DNA of 64,000 nucleotides from Capitulum mitella (Eukaryota; Arthropoda; Thecostraca; Pollicipedomorpha; Pollicipedidae), in contig CP099840.1 of NCBI GenBank assembly GCA_030062745.1, forward strand, positions 18,769,382-18,833,381. Reading direction: 5' to 3'. Below are positions 10,541 to 21,784 of this stretch, one piece after another (the first letter of the stretch is position 1; each line of letters begins with the position of its first letter). Made by a program: the position numbers and the translations under genes. The notes below the pieces were generated by a model. That model worked only from the letters and a program-made list of their open reading frames with translations. It ran no database searches and had not been told where the DNA came from.

Positions 10541-10587
<47 letters not shown>
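10541..10587. repeat. (AT)n microsatellite
   Basis: A pure AT run of about 47 bases. ORFs across it are artefacts. Confidence 0.95.
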
Positions 10588-10590
<3 letters not shown>

Positions 10591-10961
10591 CGTAGAAAGA
10601 TAGATACATCACTTTATGTCCTATTCTATACTTTCTGCGTACCTTTTATCTATTGCAACCGTTTTTTCGTTATTTTTGCCCAATTCCCTTTAAAACTGTA
10701 AGAAAATATTGGAGGGGCTTAAACCAACATTGGAGGGGCCCAGATCGACATTGGGTGGTCCAGGGCCCCCTCAAAAGAAGACAAATCGACACCCCTGGTA
10801 AAAGGGGATAATGCGAGGTGTACCGTCGTGGTACTGACCCTGAGCTGAACGCGCGTCCAGCGGCGGCAGCCCGCGGCATCCGTTTTCTGCTCGCGTTAGT
10901 CCAGTTTTGCGATCTGTTCGTGTGGGATGTGAATGAGTATAGCGTTTACAATGACAACCGA

Positions 10962-11180
10962 CAGGCACGTAGCCAGGATTTTCCTCGGGGGGAGGGCCAA
11001 ATGTCAAGAAAAAAACAGAAGTTCTATGTAATTTACGTCGTACTTCGCGCACAGGAAAACATGTAATGTTTATTTTTGCAACATATATATGGTCACTTTC
11101 CCGTGTTCCTGCGAAATCGCCATATATCTAGTGAAGACCGCTTGGGCTCGGAGGGCCATGGCCCCCACGCCCCCCCCCCC
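10962..11180 (+). repeat. dispersed repeat with GTAGCCAGGATTTTCCT head and C-tract end
   Basis: Shares its start (AGGCACGTAGCCAGGATTTT), middle (AAATCGCCATATATCTAGTG) and end (AGACCGCTTGG, GGCATGGCCCCC-like, then a long C run) with 21785-22036. A diverged piece occurs near 47765. It looks like a retroposon 3' end. No coding sequence is attached. Confidence 0.65.
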
Positions 11181-11200
11181 TCCACCCCTTGGCCATGTCC

Positions 11201-12050
11201 TGACAACCGGTAACAGCTAGGAGTGGGAAGACTGAAGGCTACCAATTCGGCGAAAGAGCATTGTGAAAGCACGAACAGCACCACGTTCTCTAAGGTCAGC
11301 CACTGACGCATTCCGAATTGGTGTCAGATTGCCAACCACGCGCCAAGTTCTTCAGCACTTCCTCCATGCCAATCAGGGAGCTTCTGTCAAGAAGGCCGCC
11401 TCCAAAGCCACGCTGAGAAATGTTCTGACGTCGTGGACCATGACGCGTATAAAGACAGCCGAGGGACAAACGCGACAGAAAGCTGGAGTTGCCGCTTTCC
11501 CTTGACAAGAAAGACGTTGTTCCCGACCATCGTTGCCTGACGTAGGCCCAGTTGATTCCCGTAAAATTGCATGTCTCCTCTCTTGGCATCGTCTGAGAGC
11601 AGTCTGTTCCATTTAATGTCTCCAATAGCATCGGGAATTCCAATGCCCCGTAGCTTGACCAGACTCTCCGATAATTTCTCCCTGCCTTTAACTGCGTCAT
11701 TGACTCTTCTTGCGCTTCTGCTGCGGGCGTCTCTCTTCTCGCAGTAACAGCATTTCTATCACAGTCACGTCCCTTGGCCGTCTTTATACGCGCCATGCTC
11801 AACGACGTCAGAACATTTTACACCCTGGCCTTGAACGTGGCCTTGTCAGAAGCTCCCTGATTGGCATGGAGGAAGCACTTGGGAACCTTGCACGTGGTTA
11901 GCAATCTAGCGCCATCTATCGAGGAAGACGGGACGGCTAAATAAGAGCAAGTCCGTGGCTGACCTTAGAGATCTGTTGTTGGTGCTTTCGTAGTTGCTCT
12001 TTCGCCGAATCGGTAGCCATTAGAGTCTTCCCACTCTTGCCTGTTGTCGG
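11201..12050. mobile_element. foldback element with ~280-300 bp inverted arms
   Basis: The left arm 11201-11483 is the inverted complement of the right arm 11745-12050. Shared landmarks include GAGTGGGAAGACT, TTCGGCGAAAGAGC, CATGCCAATCAGGGAGCTTC, ATGTTCTGACGTCG and GCGTATAAAGAC. The 260-bp centre (11484-11744) is unique and carries short minus-strand ORFs with no family match. Arms of this length around a small core fit a foldback or long-TIR non-autonomous DNA transposon. No target duplication was resolved; the left edge directly abuts the C tract of the preceding repeat. Confidence 0.7.
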
Positions 12051-12059
12051 TTCATCTAT

Positions 12060-12860
12060 TGCAAACGCTTCGCGCAGCTGACCAAAAATTAACATTTTCT
12101 AGGTCGATGCGCGACCCCCTAAATATTTTTCGATGCCGCTAAAAATCGCCGTGTGTACTTCCAATGAACCAACCCATGAGAAAAGCTTTGGTCAGCTTCA
12201 GTTTTCGAGAATTCACAAAAATGCGTCGCCCTATCGATCATGTTTTACGCCATGCACAATGGGTCAAATCTTTAAAGGTCAGGTAGCGAAAACTAGCATT
12301 TTCGGTTCCATGTCTTGGTTCCTGTTAAAGCGACGTGCTTTTGAAGATTGCCCTCCCCCATATACTGTCTTTTTGCGGGTTTTCCGATCTGTGTAACTGA
12401 AGCACAGAAAGACTTCAGTATTCCCTTGATTTTCCCGCGCAGCAAAAACTACTGTGATTCGAACTTGATGGTGTTATGTACGTAGGAATAGTAATTGGTA
12501 ATGGTTATTATTACGCACATCCCTATGATCCCTGCTAGGTAAGAGAGTGATTCAATCCGATGAGACTGTTTTACGTTTGTTGTGATGGACCTATTTGCTT
12601 AGGATTCTGATGCGTCAACAGCGAATGTATTGTGGCACGGTGCTGTTAAGCGGGGCTAGTTGGATTTGCGTTACGCCTCAGCCGCGGCTGTTTATTACTA
12701 TAGGCGCCGCTTATTGGAGAAACAGCCGAACTACAGATATAGCACAAATTAATTGTGTCTGCGTTACGCCGGCGCATTTTTTTAGGTACGCCACATGAAC
12801 ATAAATTATTTTACTGCTACTCTTATCCATATATTTAAGTTCTAAGGACCAGCCTTCCTA
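12060..12860. other. non-coding stretch
   Basis: No gene, structured repeat or RNA recognised. Confidence 0.4.
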
Positions 12861-12865
12861 TTTAG

Positions 12866-13252
12866 ATGCGACATTTAGGGGTCAAACATAACGTAGTCGT
12901 CAGAAGCTTAAAACCATTTTGTCATGTACATGCAGATATCACAGAAATGATACATGCATGACAAAACGTCGCGTGATGACGGGATACTGCAAAGCATTGC
13001 GCAAAGAATGATGCATCCGGCAACAGTTTTGATGCAATTTTGCGTGCGGCATTTAAGGGTAAAAAATAATGTAATCGTCAAAGTTTTGAATCATTTGGTC
13101 ACAGACATGCGAATACCGCAAAAATGGGACATACGTGATAAAATGCAACATTATTCCCGGATACGGCCAAGCATTGTGCGTACAATGATGTTTCGAGCAA
13201 TAGTTATGGTGCAGCTTTGTGTGCGGCGTTCGGGGGTTGAAAGTAATATACC
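12866..13252 (+). repeat. about 180-bp tandem repeat, two copies plus a partial third
   Basis: Units begin near 12866, 13047 and 13226, each with a GCGRCRTT(T/C) start followed by GGGTYAAA. Shared internal words include AATGATGCATC/AATGATGTTTC and a GTGCGGC end. Copies are substantially diverged. Confidence 0.6.
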
Positions 13253-13628
13253 GTAAACTTTTGCACTCCGTTTATCGTCCACGCGTGCATCGTCCCACGG
13301 GCGTGTCCTGTGGTGAAATAAAACGACCTGCTGCCAAACTTACGGAAGCACTTCGCATATCACCATTCCTTCGGTAATATTAATAGTAAACGGGTTTTGA
13401 TTCGCGGTAGTCACATTCACACCAGCCGCCGTAATTTGGCATTCCCTTCCGTCCAACCCCACATGTCGGCCACGGAGCCTGATCCGGACGGTCCCCCCCC
13501 AGGTGTCAGGGGTGGATCCGGGTGTGAATACGGGCTACATTATTGATATTGAACCTTGCCCGCTACACTTAAGCTGGCTCTTCTTAGCGGACTGTTTGCA
13601 TTTCTTTGCTTTATAAACTCTTGGAGTA
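13253..13628. other. non-coding stretch
   Basis: Starts ACCGTAAACTTTTGCACTCC, a style reminiscent of a short inverted-terminal DNA transposon end, but no matching opposite end was found. It ends at the hAT target duplication. Confidence 0.3.
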
Positions 13629-13636
13629 CGTATATC
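13629..13636. repeat. hAT target-site duplication (left), CGTATATC
   Basis: Eight bases identical to 17303-17310 and immediately outside the terminal inverted repeat. The 8-bp length is diagnostic of hAT insertion. Confidence 0.85.
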
Positions 13637-13818
13637 CATAGGTGGGCATCGTTACTCAAAAATGTAACTTCTTTTCCTTTTTTCCCTTTATTAAAAAAAA
13701 AAAAATCCTTATTTCTTTTCCCCATTAATTAAAAAAAAAAAAAAAAAAAATTTTTTCGTTATTCCGTTACTTTTTTTAATGCAGTGAAAACCAAGCGAAC
13801 GCGGCTTTTAAGTCTTTT

Positions 13819-14268
13819 ATGCTGCTTTGTGGTTGTAAAACGCATTCCATATACAAAGGGAAGAAACAAAAAACGCTTACCCAAAACACTGCCAGCTGCC
13901 CACTGCCCTCACCAGCCGTTGTAGAGTCGGCGGCGCCGGGACAACAGCCGCGGCGGGTATTCTACCACTGTGTTAGCCACAATGTTCAAACCAACGAATT
14001 CCTGTTCATTGCCCGCGGCGCCGACGGAGCGGGAACAACCGGCGCTGCAGCGGACGCATGCAAAATGCGACAAACAGCGGACATCTATCGACTGGGTTTG
14101 ATCAACAATGCCTCTCGAAGTATCCGCCCTGAACTTAATGGTCTCCGTTCAGAGCTCGTTTCGGTCTCGCGAACTTCTTGTTTTGTTTTGAAATTATGTG
14201 TGTGTATTAGTTTGTGTACGAGCGCGCGCGTGGAGGTAAGATTCCTGATAACCCTGACGTTTGTTTAA
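13819..14268 (+). other. 149-codon ORF inside the hAT element, unrecognised
   Basis: An open frame opposite to the transposase orientation, with no domain I recognise. Its composition is mixed and part overlaps a GC-rich patch. It may be chance. Confidence 0.15.
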
Positions 14269-14820
14269 TACCAAACGACGAAGGACTCAAACAAACATGA
14301 CTGATATGGATTTTATTATTGTGAAATGAAAGACTAAAGAAAGGTGCTTTAGTACCTCTTCAGCACCCTTGAAAAGACAAATTAGCTATAAAAACATGGT
14401 CATAAGTAAGATGCAACGGAGGATGTTAGCCGTTCACAAGTGGAACATTTTGGAACGATGACGTTACCTGACATGACCCCTGTGAAAGGCCAATATTGAT
14501 ATCAATGAACTCGCTATTGTCTTACGGTTCAGTATATGTCGCTTAAGTTCAGCTTTTCAGGGACAAGGTACTGTGTCTATTTACCTAATTCCAAGGACGT
14601 GTTTTGACCTTTCATGGCGTCTGGTCGCCTCAAAATTGACCTGAGGTCAAAACTCTTGAATGTTTTCGTCTCGGTTTGACAAAACCTTTCCGCCGGTGTT
14701 TTCCTTTTTTCCGTGCGATATATGGGAGCCGAGATCCTGGGAGGTACGGAAATCCGCGCTCCCCCTCCGGCCGGGCAAAGGGCATTCTGACCCCGGCCGG
14801 AGACGGGTTAAAAAGACTAT

Positions 14821-14960
14821 TTAACCGTATTCCCTGTGGGGGGGCAGATTCTGCTACCCGTGTCTTTTTGCTTGTCGCTCCCACACTGTTTGCCGCAGCG
14901 CCACAAGATTTTCTGGCTTTTCATGGAATTGATACACACGTGTTTTGTCAACATTTAAAA
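14821..14960 (+). repeat. piggyBac-like family fragment nested in hAT
   Basis: TTAA at 14821 is followed by CCGTATTCCCTGTGGGGGGG, then a segment similar to the 63689 copy (GTGTCTTTTTGCTTGTCGCTC, GCAGCGCCACAAGATTTT). The 3' end was not found. Ten bases upstream another TTAA ends ACGGGTTAA, so two element ends may abut here. Confidence 0.4.
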
Positions 14961-15627
14961 AAAATCGGTCCCGCAGAGGCGGTTCCAAGCCCCCGTTTTC
15001 GGCGGTAATGTGCTGTGCGTGAAGCTGCAAAGTTGTGCGGTTCACTATCGTGACATTCTGAGTAGAAATAAAGATCACTGACTCATTTATATAGTCATAC
15101 ACATCCTAAACAATGCGTATGCACACACATTTTCAGGCGAACGCACACCCAGGTACTGAAAAAATGGGGGAGCACACTATCGTGCTTATGGTGTCCTCCC
15201 AATTTTGTTTACCTGGATCCACCTCTGCGCTACATATAAACTTAAACTGGCTTGCTAGTTGTACATCTGATGTTAACATCACCCAAAACTAACAAAAACA
15301 AAGGAAATTTCTTATTTCAAAAATCACCCTTCTTGCCCTCCCTGAAACTGCCTATGGTTTTCTATTTTAAATTTCAGCTTTCGGTATATAAAAGACTTGG
15401 ACATTCCAAGCTGAACCGTGTTATTCCCATGAAAATTGGTTGGTAAACACGGCCGCAGTGACCTTTCAAAAATCCCCAAACTTTGGAGTTTGTTTGCCCC
15501 CACGCCCTATTTTCGCAAATTTTTGAGTTTTTGGGGTCCGGAATTGGAGATCTCGTTGAAACATATTAAATGGCATTCATCTCATCAACACTGGACGAAT
15601 GCATCTCGAGATCTCTGGAAGGGCGGG

Positions 15628-16188
15628 GAGGGGAGGGGGCAGAATTGGTAATCTTCACCTTTCGGCCAATGCATATTTTTCGAAGGTGCAAAAGTGGCAA
15701 CGGCTCATATCATGTTTGAGTTTGGGTCCTCACTTCTGCGTCTACAAAAAATAATGTGTCAGCCGAAAGGTGTTTCGGCCAATTGATATTTTTTTTCGGG
15801 AACGCAGGAGTGGTAACTCGAATCGCATGGACAATGTAGCCTGTCCTCCAAGTTACAAATGATTTAACCTAACCTAACCTAAAACCTACTGTATGGTTGC
15901 AGGGATTGCCCTAGGTGGACATGTAAAACTAATCTTTGGTTAGGTTCAATTTGCCTGTTTTTTGGTTTGGTTAGCTCGTATTGGCTGAAGGCAAACATGT
16001 GTCAACTGAATCAAAATTCAAGAGTTACCTAACCAAGTCAGTTTACACATCCAGTAGGGGCCAGTGCTTAGAAAAATACCTGAATGGGCTAAATTGTTCA
16101 CACAACTTGTGTTGCCACTTCCGCGTCTCCAAAAATTACGCGTAAGCGTCGGCCGAAAGGTAGATTACCGCAGATCTGCCCCCCCCCC
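15628..16188. mobile_element. inverted-repeat MITE nested in the hAT element
   Basis: The left end (GGGGGCAGAATTGGTAATC, CACCTTTCGGCC, AAAAGTGGCAAC) matches the reverse complement of the right end (GGGGGCAGATCTGCGGTAATC, TACCTTTCGGCC, GAAGTGGCAAC) over about 75-80 bases. The interior holds a further hairpin (GCCGAAAGGTGTTTCGGC near 15760) and a CCTAACCTAACCTAA run near 15866. It is non-coding. It lies just 3' of the BED exon donor, where the transposase intron would be. Confidence 0.55.
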
Positions 16189-16315
16189 AACCAGGGTAAT
16201 GTGAATCTCACTGCCTGCAGAGAATATGGTTAAGGCAAATAGTCCAAGCAATAGTCGACAAGCTTCATAATTATGCTTCACTACTGACAACTTATTGTGC
16301 ACATTCTGTTCTCAC

Positions 16316-16591
16316 CTGGAAATACCGTAAATAATGCTTCCTCTTGATATGTGCCTTTAGGTTTGAAAGGCTACTCTTGTGACCCTTGATTATTACCTCT
16401 TTCGGTCGGCACAGGACATACGTAAAAATGACATTTTTCCCCTCCTCCTTAAACTCAAAGTACGTTTCTAGATGTGGCCATGGGTGACCCAAACCGGGCT
16501 CGTCCTCTTCCTCCGAAACTGAGGCACCGTCGGACTCGGAGTCAAGGTTTTCGACCTCCAGTGGCGGCGTAAAGACGCCTTGATGGGACAT
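16316..16591 (-). CDS. BED-type zinc-finger exon of hAT transposase
   Basis: 92 codons from ATG (16591) to a consensus donor CAG|GTGAGA at 16316/16315, phase 0. Residues 14-33 are acidic/serine-rich. Residues about 40-86 form a BED finger: VLC at 59-61, PKEVIIKGHKSSLSNLKAHI and a final HIKRKH supplying the two histidines (81 and 86). BED fingers are DNA-binding modules at the N terminus of hAT transposases. The first zinc cysteine expected at residue 58 is Tyr (FTYVLC), so zinc binding is probably lost. No downstream catalytic exons were found. Confidence 0.7.
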
Positions 16592-17117
16592 TTTAGTGTC
16601 AGGTAGTTAAAATTTCAGGCCAGTCAAGAATCAATCACCACTCCATCGCCCCATGGACATCACAGATCCATGGCCATGGCGGCAGTAATCATGTGCTCAA
16701 CAGCCTTGGCGGGGAACCGTGTGGCGGTGGTAAGCAATCCGTGACTAACTTGAGACAACATTGAAAACTGCCGTCAGCTGGCTGTTCCAGTATAAATGAT
16801 AATAACTTTGATATCTTTTAGCCTGAAAAATGACGACTGGTTAATTTATAATTTTAAGTCATATCAAACTTACGCATAATTCAATACTTTTGTCCCAAAA
16901 GAGACCAAAGTCAGCTGGCCTTTATACTGAACCATTGCCGCCAGCTTGCCGTCAACGTTTATCAGCTGACGAATATTGTCAACAAGTCGACTCCGCGATT
17001 GTCAGCTGAGTGCGCGCCCAGCCGCGCTTGTATCGCCGCACGCTATTGGGTGTTGGCTATTCAAGTAGCCAATGGCGAGTGCCGATGCAAATAAAGCCGG
17101 GCGGTGTCTGTAAGGAG

Positions 17118-17290
17118 TTTAAAAAGTAACGGAGTAACGGAGTAACGGACCAAAAAGTAACTGAGTAACGGACCACAAAAGTAACTTCCGTTACTCAGTC
17201 CGTTACAGTAAAATAAAAGTAACGGGTCCGTTACTCCGTTACTCAAAAAAGTAACTTCGTTAGTAACGGAGTAACGAAGTAACGGACCAG
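17118..17290. repeat. subterminal GTAACGGA repeats of the hAT element
   Basis: About a dozen copies of GTAACGGA, GTAACTT or their complements, in both orientations. Such subterminal repeats are the usual transposase-binding zones of hAT elements. Confidence 0.7.
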
Positions 17291-17302
17291 TGCCCACCTA
17301 TG

Positions 17303-17310
17303 CGTATATC
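17303..17310. repeat. hAT target-site duplication (right), CGTATATC
   Basis: Exact copy of 13629-13636. Confidence 0.85.
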
Positions 17311-19680
17311 TACCAAATGACTCGTCTGTCTACGTCTGCCAGAGCACACGGCCCCGGACGTCGCCGGAACTACCGACAAGCCCGTCCCGGAGGCGCGGCC
17401 GCCCGACGTCGGCGCTTCAGTGCGCTGTTGCTCGCACCGGATTTGTGTAAGGTTTAAAACACGCCTGAACATACGTGAGCGATATACTAACCCGTGTACG
17501 GGAATAACCCCCCACCCCAGAAAATAGTACATATAAAGAACTCGGTAATTGTTACTTTTTAAGAGGCAGCGTGATTAAGGTGCTGCATTCAGTTATATTG
17601 CAGGGAACAGTAACGATACCAGCTTTCGATGTGGACTGTGCGGAAAAAATCGTGCAAAAATGCAATCGGAATTATTGCATGTTAATAGTCCTGTGATTAA
17701 CACATGCACTGGTAGGTGGGCAAAGATTTCCCACCCTTCATGCTTTGTTTTTGTACAAAATTTTCGCGACAGTCACGTTGGAATGATCCAATGAACTCGT
17801 TGCAGGTTACATAAGGCCGTATTTTTCTGGACATCATCGGTCTTAACCTCGCCCGGTGGGGCCATTTTTACACCCTCTCCTTGCGGAGGTCCCAAAACGA
17901 CCCCCCTCCCCCTACTAAGTTCTAAACCAAGAGAGATAGAACAACGCGGTAAAAACCGGTTTGTTGTTCGTCATGTAAGCAACTCAGAGATATCGGATTT
18001 GATGGTTTCAGATGAACAGGTGACCTCCAAGGCCACGGTAATGACCTCAAAGCGGCTATGGCAAAATATGTCGAAGTTTTCTCAGCATCGACCCTGTAAA
18101 CACCGGTGTGGTAGCCGTTGTCTTGGTTACGGCAAAATGTGTAGGTTTTTGGGTATAGGTCAATGGGAGACCTCCCAGGTTACGAAAACTAAGCAAACGC
18201 TGATTTCACTGTCGGTCGTTCTTTGCCTGTTACACGGACAATGAGCACGCGAACACGAGAACGTATCGTTCCAAAACTTCCTTTTTCTGAATTCAAAGCT
18301 GCGTTAAATGCGCAGTGCACACTGACCAGCTCTGGGCACAAATAGCCTGCCTCGGCCGTCCACGTATATGAATCGGCGGGGCATTTAGCCGTCTGCCGCC
18401 GTTGTGCACATCACCACTTTTCCAGCAGAACGGTGCGCAAACCTCGACAGGTGCTGCACAGCTCGGTTCCGATGCTGACTCCTGACTGACTCCTGACGGC
18501 CAGACAGACAGCTGGTCGAAAGCCAAGGCAACTGGCGCTATGGCGACGGAATCCAAGCCTAACTATCGTACTGACAGGACTCGATGCAAAAGTTAACATA
18601 CCCGTGCATCAACTCAGCTCACGACGCAATGCTAAAAATGGATTCGACATAAGAGAGAAATCGATTAGTCGATTAGACCACCGGCTTTGTCGCGCTGTAT
18701 GCCTCCCTCTAACGAATGAGTCTCGTCGGCCCGAGGTTTTCGCACGTCATTTCTGCTCGAAGAACGTAAATCAGATCTCAACGTAGGTCATCATAGATCG
18801 TAAAACCAAGATCAAATTCGGAGCAGTTCTAACAGCCTTTGTGAAAGTTACATTGTAACACCTAACTAACCAAAAATTACGTGATACGACTGTAGCAGAT
18901 AATGATTTCATGGTAACGTACTTTTAACCGAAACCTTGGGACCAGAAATGGTGAAATCCGAGCATGTGGCCAAGAAATTTACCGTGAAAGTATATGGTTG
19001 ATATTTGGACCTGAAATCACTGCATTACCTTTGGTGGTACCTTGGCACTTCATACCATATGTATAGCATAAAGAACGAAATTTTGTCGCAGACAGGTCCA
19101 ATGGCTGACTTCCGGAAGAAACACAGATGAGTATATTAGCAAGTTTGCATGGGCTGACAGGCATAGAAGCCTTTGTCCCCTTTGGCTTTCCAAAACAGTG
19201 CCTTAGGTCGACATCTCATGCCACCAGTGCAAAGAAGATACAGGCTGGGCCTTAATCCGGCAGTTGCTGGGCTGTGACACCAACCTTCGACTCGCTGGGG
19301 GGGGGGGGCACGTTAAACGCCCCCACCTCATAGCTCCAGCACTAATGGATCGACTACGTTTATCTAAACGGTAGCTTGTGATTGCATGGCCCCGCTACAT
19401 GTGAAATCTTGGAGATTAGGGCCACGGCTGACTTCACAGGCCAAGAAGGTCAATCCCCAAAATTTTGAACCATATTCAACCTCTCTTAATTGCGATTCCA
19501 AAGCGACCGGAGCGCGAACTACACCAATTGGCATGCTGTAGATGGTCTGTAGTTTCTATCTGGGCCAAATAATACCGACGGCCAACCAAAGTCAAGGTCA
19601 GGGTCACGATCAAATTGGATTTTTGAACATGAAGTTCTACGGTGCATCTTTCCTGAGTCATTTGGGCCGGGAACTCCATA
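17311..19680. other. long stretch without a recognised gene
   Basis: 17340-17420 and 18290-18560 are GC-rich and 18120-18240 is ordinary. An ATG near 18540 opens only 17 codons. A G10 tract lies near 19299-19308. No transposon protein or splice-consistent exon could be supported. Confidence 0.35.
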
Positions 19681-19689
19681 AAATGCGTC

Positions 19690-20175
19690 TAAATACTCAT
19701 ACGTGCACAAGACAGCCTTCAAATAGCTGTGACAACGCTTACATTGATACCGTATTTGAAAAAACGTGATTGTAAAATTGGTCATTGATGACCTTTGGTG
19801 AGTTTATATGTAGTCTACATTGACCTCTCATGACATTGTGACCGACTAGAATGTCCCTGAATACTCATAGGTGTACCAGAAAGTCTTCAAATGACTGCCA
19901 CAGCGTGCGCATTGCCACAATGTTTGAAAAATCGGGATTGTAAAATTTGACTTTTTATGACCGTGGATGATATCGTGGGTACTCTGCATTAACCTGTTGT
20001 GACACTGATCACCAGTAAATATTCATACGCGCATTACAAAGTCTTCAGATGGCTGTCAACGCGCCCATTGACAGCGTATTTGAAGAAATCGTTCTTGTAA
20101 AATTTGATCCATGGTGACATTGGATGAGATCATTGGTAGTCTACATTAACCTGTCATGACAATATGACGTGTTCT
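19690..20175 (+). repeat. about 160-bp tandem repeat, three copies
   Basis: Units start near 19690, 19860 and 20015 with AATACTCATA(C/G)GTGYAC-like heads. They share AGTCTTCAAATGRCTG, TATTTGAAAAAATCG, TTGTAAAATTTGA and CTACATTRACCT(C/G)T(C/T)ATGACA. A related diverged unit occurs near 41690-41820. Copies have roughly 25 percent differences. Confidence 0.65.
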
Positions 20176-20257
20176 TCAAATTGCCGACATCCTGTTGTCC
20201 GAAAGTGTCGACTAAGATCAAGCGAAGTCAAAGAAAAGGCAAAAGCGTAAAACATGG

Positions 20258-20460
20258 TTGCCTTTATGGCGTCATTGTGCCACAACCTTGGAAGATCTCG
20301 CCCATTTTTCGCCAAATTGTGCAAACGCAATGTACCGAGGAGTACTGAAAGTACGGCGCGGCCTGGCTAATATGTTACGCGTAACAAAAAAGTGGGGGGC
20401 GTTTAAGCCCCGTTCCAGCTGTGGGTTAAGGGACACCTGGGCAAGTGTGTGATACATTTT
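20258..20460. other. short ORF zone, not recognised
   Basis: Open on both strands for about 65 codons with no family signature; likely chance. Confidence 0.2.
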
Positions 20461-20507
20461 TGCAGTGATTTAGCTTGAAAAGGAGTCTTGTGATTTTGAC
20501 CGAAGAT

Positions 20508-21710
20508 TTAACCCTATTCCCGGAAGGCTAGACGATATGATCGATTCCCCAGCAGGGGGGGGAAATTCGCCCCCCCCCCGAGATCTCGAGAACTTCTCAT
20601 CCGACGTCATCGCAACAAACGGCAATCGATTTGCCATGACGTAAACTACATTTTAATAGAAAAGAGTTTTCAAAATTTCGAAAGGGGTGGATGCAGGGGG
20701 ATGAAAAAGTTGGAACGGAGGGTATTTTTGGACCTGTTATAACTGTCTTGTTTTTGGACTGATTTTGATAAAATTGATATGAATAGAGAGGTTATGGATG
20801 GGACCTTTACCTTTGGTCCATACATTTTACATTTTATGAAAATTCATAGGCGTTCACAGGGTTTCGAAAATAAGAGGATTAGTTTTTGAAAAACCAAATT
20901 AACAAAAAAGTTAAAAACACTTCCTTACCTTCTACTAGTCATATTATGCTGTAGAAGTACAAATCGTATTACATTGTTTGTAAAATGTTAGCACAGGCGG
21001 TGTCAGAAACATGAAAAAGGGGAACTGTCATGGTCATATGTTCTTCAGATCATCTTACGATTTTTGACCTTAAATTACCTCAATGACCTTAGAGCCACTA
21101 GGAATGATGTTTTGTGCAAACGTTTCCAATCATTTGAATTCACTCTTTCTAAAATTTCATTTTACGTTTGTTGCGGTATGGGGTACGCGCACTGACATTT
21201 TGGGTCATAGCTCTGTGACCCGACCTGATATCAAACTTGGTACTGGCCTGAAACTTGGTACACAAGTACGGGCACCCGTCTATGTCATATACATTCCGGG
21301 TTTGGCATTAGAAAAATGACGCCGAAATTATTTTTATGAAACCATTTCTTGACTTCTGACCTTGACCTGACCTTCTAAAGCAATCTCAGATGAACAAAAC
21401 TGTGTTTGTATCGTTGCCCAACTATTAGGGTATACATCCATGTCAAGCTTTAAGTTCTATCTTAAAAACGCCTTTTTGGGAGACATTTTCCTTTTATCCT
21501 CAACATAGCCAAAAATGTCCTGAAATGCCCTCCAAAACGTCGCCTGGCTCCGCCCCTGGTCAAAATAAAATTGCAGAATTTTGGTGAAGTAATCGGAAAG
21601 AAAAGCTAGGAAAAGTCATCAAGTTTCGTAAAGCTGCGTCAAGAACCCTGGAATTTACATGCAAAAAACCCGAGGGGGCGGATTTCGCCCACTGCCGTGA
21701 ATAGGGTTAA
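20508..21710. mobile_element. complete TTAA-flanked piggyBac-like non-autonomous element
   Basis: TTAA at 20508-20511 precedes CCCTATTCCCGG, and the other end is GAATAGGG followed by TTAA at 21707-21710. The 8-bp perfect CCCTATTC inverted end with a TTAA duplication is the piggyBac signature. Total length between duplications is 1195 bp. There is no transposase ORF, so it is a MITE-like derivative. The 5' part carries a G8/C10 palindromic block (about 20558-20580). The 3' 330 bases match, in reverse, the 5' parts of the copies at 636 and 63689, so the family appears to have long related ends. Confidence 0.75.
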
Positions 21711-21784
21711 TCTAAGACCAACCAACCAACTTCTTTCGGAGAGTATTCTGACAAGCTGGAGTGAGGTAAATGTGATCTAAGTGT

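Larger units (their letters stand above)
13637..17302 (-). mobile_element. hAT superfamily transposon, 3.67 kb, nested and internally decayed
   Basis: The ends are a perfect 12-bp inverted repeat, CATAGGTGGGCA at 13637-13648 and its complement at 17291-17302. They are flanked by the exact 8-bp duplication CGTATATC. A GTGGGCA-type terminus plus an 8-bp duplication identifies hAT. The right subterminal region (about 17118-17290) is packed with direct and inverted GTAACGGA/CCGTTACT words; the left has GTTACTC and GTAACTT copies. The minus-strand BED-finger exon at 16316-16591 has the orientation of the transposase. No RNase H-like catalytic part was found. Nested inside are an inverted-repeat MITE (15628-16188) and a piggyBac-like fragment (14821 onward), plus an A/T homopolymer region near 13690-13755. 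Confidence 0.85.

Noticed and set aside
17055-17297. Minus ORF of 78 codons near the hAT end (YSVTNEVTFLSNG-like)
   Set aside because: It is translation of the subterminal GTAACGGA repeats.
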